64,000 bases of DNA from Cladopsammia gracilis (lineage: Eukaryota; Cnidaria; Anthozoa; Scleractinia; Dendrophylliidae). Shown here piece after piece: positions 63,628-64,000 of the stretch (the first letter of the stretch is position 1; every line of letters begins with the position of its first letter). The translations under genes and the position numbers were made by a program. The stretch lies in NCBI GenBank assembly GCA_022457155.1, contig JAJGOT010000003.1, forward strand, positions 2,345,001 to 2,409,000, read 5' to 3'. Under the pieces are notes generated by a model. That model ran no database searches. It saw only the letters and a list, made by a program, of their open reading frames with translations, and had not been told where the DNA came from.

Positions 63628-63844
63628 CTAAAAAACCAACAACAAAAAGTGAGTGTCATTTGGTAGTTTTTCTCTCTCTCTCTCCACCCACTTATTATCA
63701 CGCTTGCAAACTGTCCTGGCAAGGATTTTGCAATTTATATATGTAGATGTAGATTTAGATGTATTAATTGGTACCGGTGTCAAAATACTGGGGGTAGTAG
63801 CATTATTCCTAGCTGCTTCATGCTATAGAAACCAGGTTAAGCTC

Positions 63845-63955
63845 CGGCCGTGTGAGCCACCTGTGGCTCGTGTGGGCCGCCTGTAGCTCATGTGGGCCAC
63901 CTGTGACTTGTGTGGGCCACCTGTGACTCCTGTGGGCCACCTGTGGCTCGGGGTT
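63845..63955 (+). repeat. ~20-bp tandem minisatellite
   Basis: Five units of the type gtgtgggccacctgtgactc at the right edge of the window, in the intron upstream of exon a. Confidence 0.85.
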
Positions 63956-64000
63956 TCGGGCATACCCACGGGGTTTGATTAAAAAAGTTCTCCCTGCAAT

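Noticed and set aside
62797..63067. Open frame over 62798-63067
   Set aside because: Lies inside the family h MITE. No coding signal.

Overview
The window is animal nuclear DNA, most likely from an anthozoan cnidarian and probably a stony coral. This is inferred from the short GT-AG exons scattered through repeat-rich AT-leaning introns, several LINE 3' ends, a DIRS/Ngaro-type tyrosine-recombinase retrotransposon, many TTAA-bounded inverted-repeat elements, and a Rep/SF3-helicase gene of a kind I associate with coral genomes. There is nothing bacterial or plasmid-like here.

The backbone is one gene on the minus strand, an axonemal dynein heavy chain most like DNAH10 (inner dynein arm I1/f). 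I could place 39 consecutive coding exons from 63627 down to 608. They sum to 8517 bp (2839 codons). Every junction uses AG...GT and every reading phase matches its neighbour, with no internal stop or frameshift. The exons run from the end of the linker through AAA1 (GPAGTGKT), AAA2 (GPTGGGKT), AAA3 (GETGTSKS), AAA4 (GVGGSGKQ), the coiled-coil stalk and microtubule-binding tip, AAA5, AAA6 and most of the C-terminal domain. The 5' exons lie beyond 64000 and the last coding exon lies before position 1. One 110-bp exon (8569-8678) is too short for an ORF search and was found by expecting the missing AAA6 segment.

The introns are a museum of mobile DNA. (a) 1-5700: a LINE reverse-transcriptase fragment, a 106-bp-type dispersed repeat, palindromes and a tRNA-like SINE. 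(b) 5734-8412: a DNA element (E1) interrupted by a 1316-bp TIR element carrying a broken RecQ-like helicase, with a perfect 9-bp target duplication. (c) 9.7-16.8 kb: TTAA MITEs and LINE 3' ends, including a MITE inside a LINE inside a dispersed repeat. (d) 16986-36428: a 19.4-kb intron holding an intact single-exon DnaJ (class B) gene on the opposite strand, a second E copy split by a LINE that is itself split by a MITE, and a TTAA element split by a 7-kb DIRS/Ngaro-like element. That element has split direct repeats and contains a small Crypton/QRICH1-like coding unit. (e) 36.4-56 kb: dense dynein exons with tandem repeats and MITEs. (f) 56.7-59.6 kb: a HUH-endonuclease plus SF3-helicase Rep-type gene on the plus strand, nested in a dynein intron and interrupted by one in-frame TAA. 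(g) 59.7-64 kb: more dynein exons, a large tandem array and long-TIR elements.

The dynein gene works in cilia or flagella. The DnaJ gene, the Crypton-like unit and the Rep gene are independent nested units. I see no sign of an operon-like defence or biosynthetic system.
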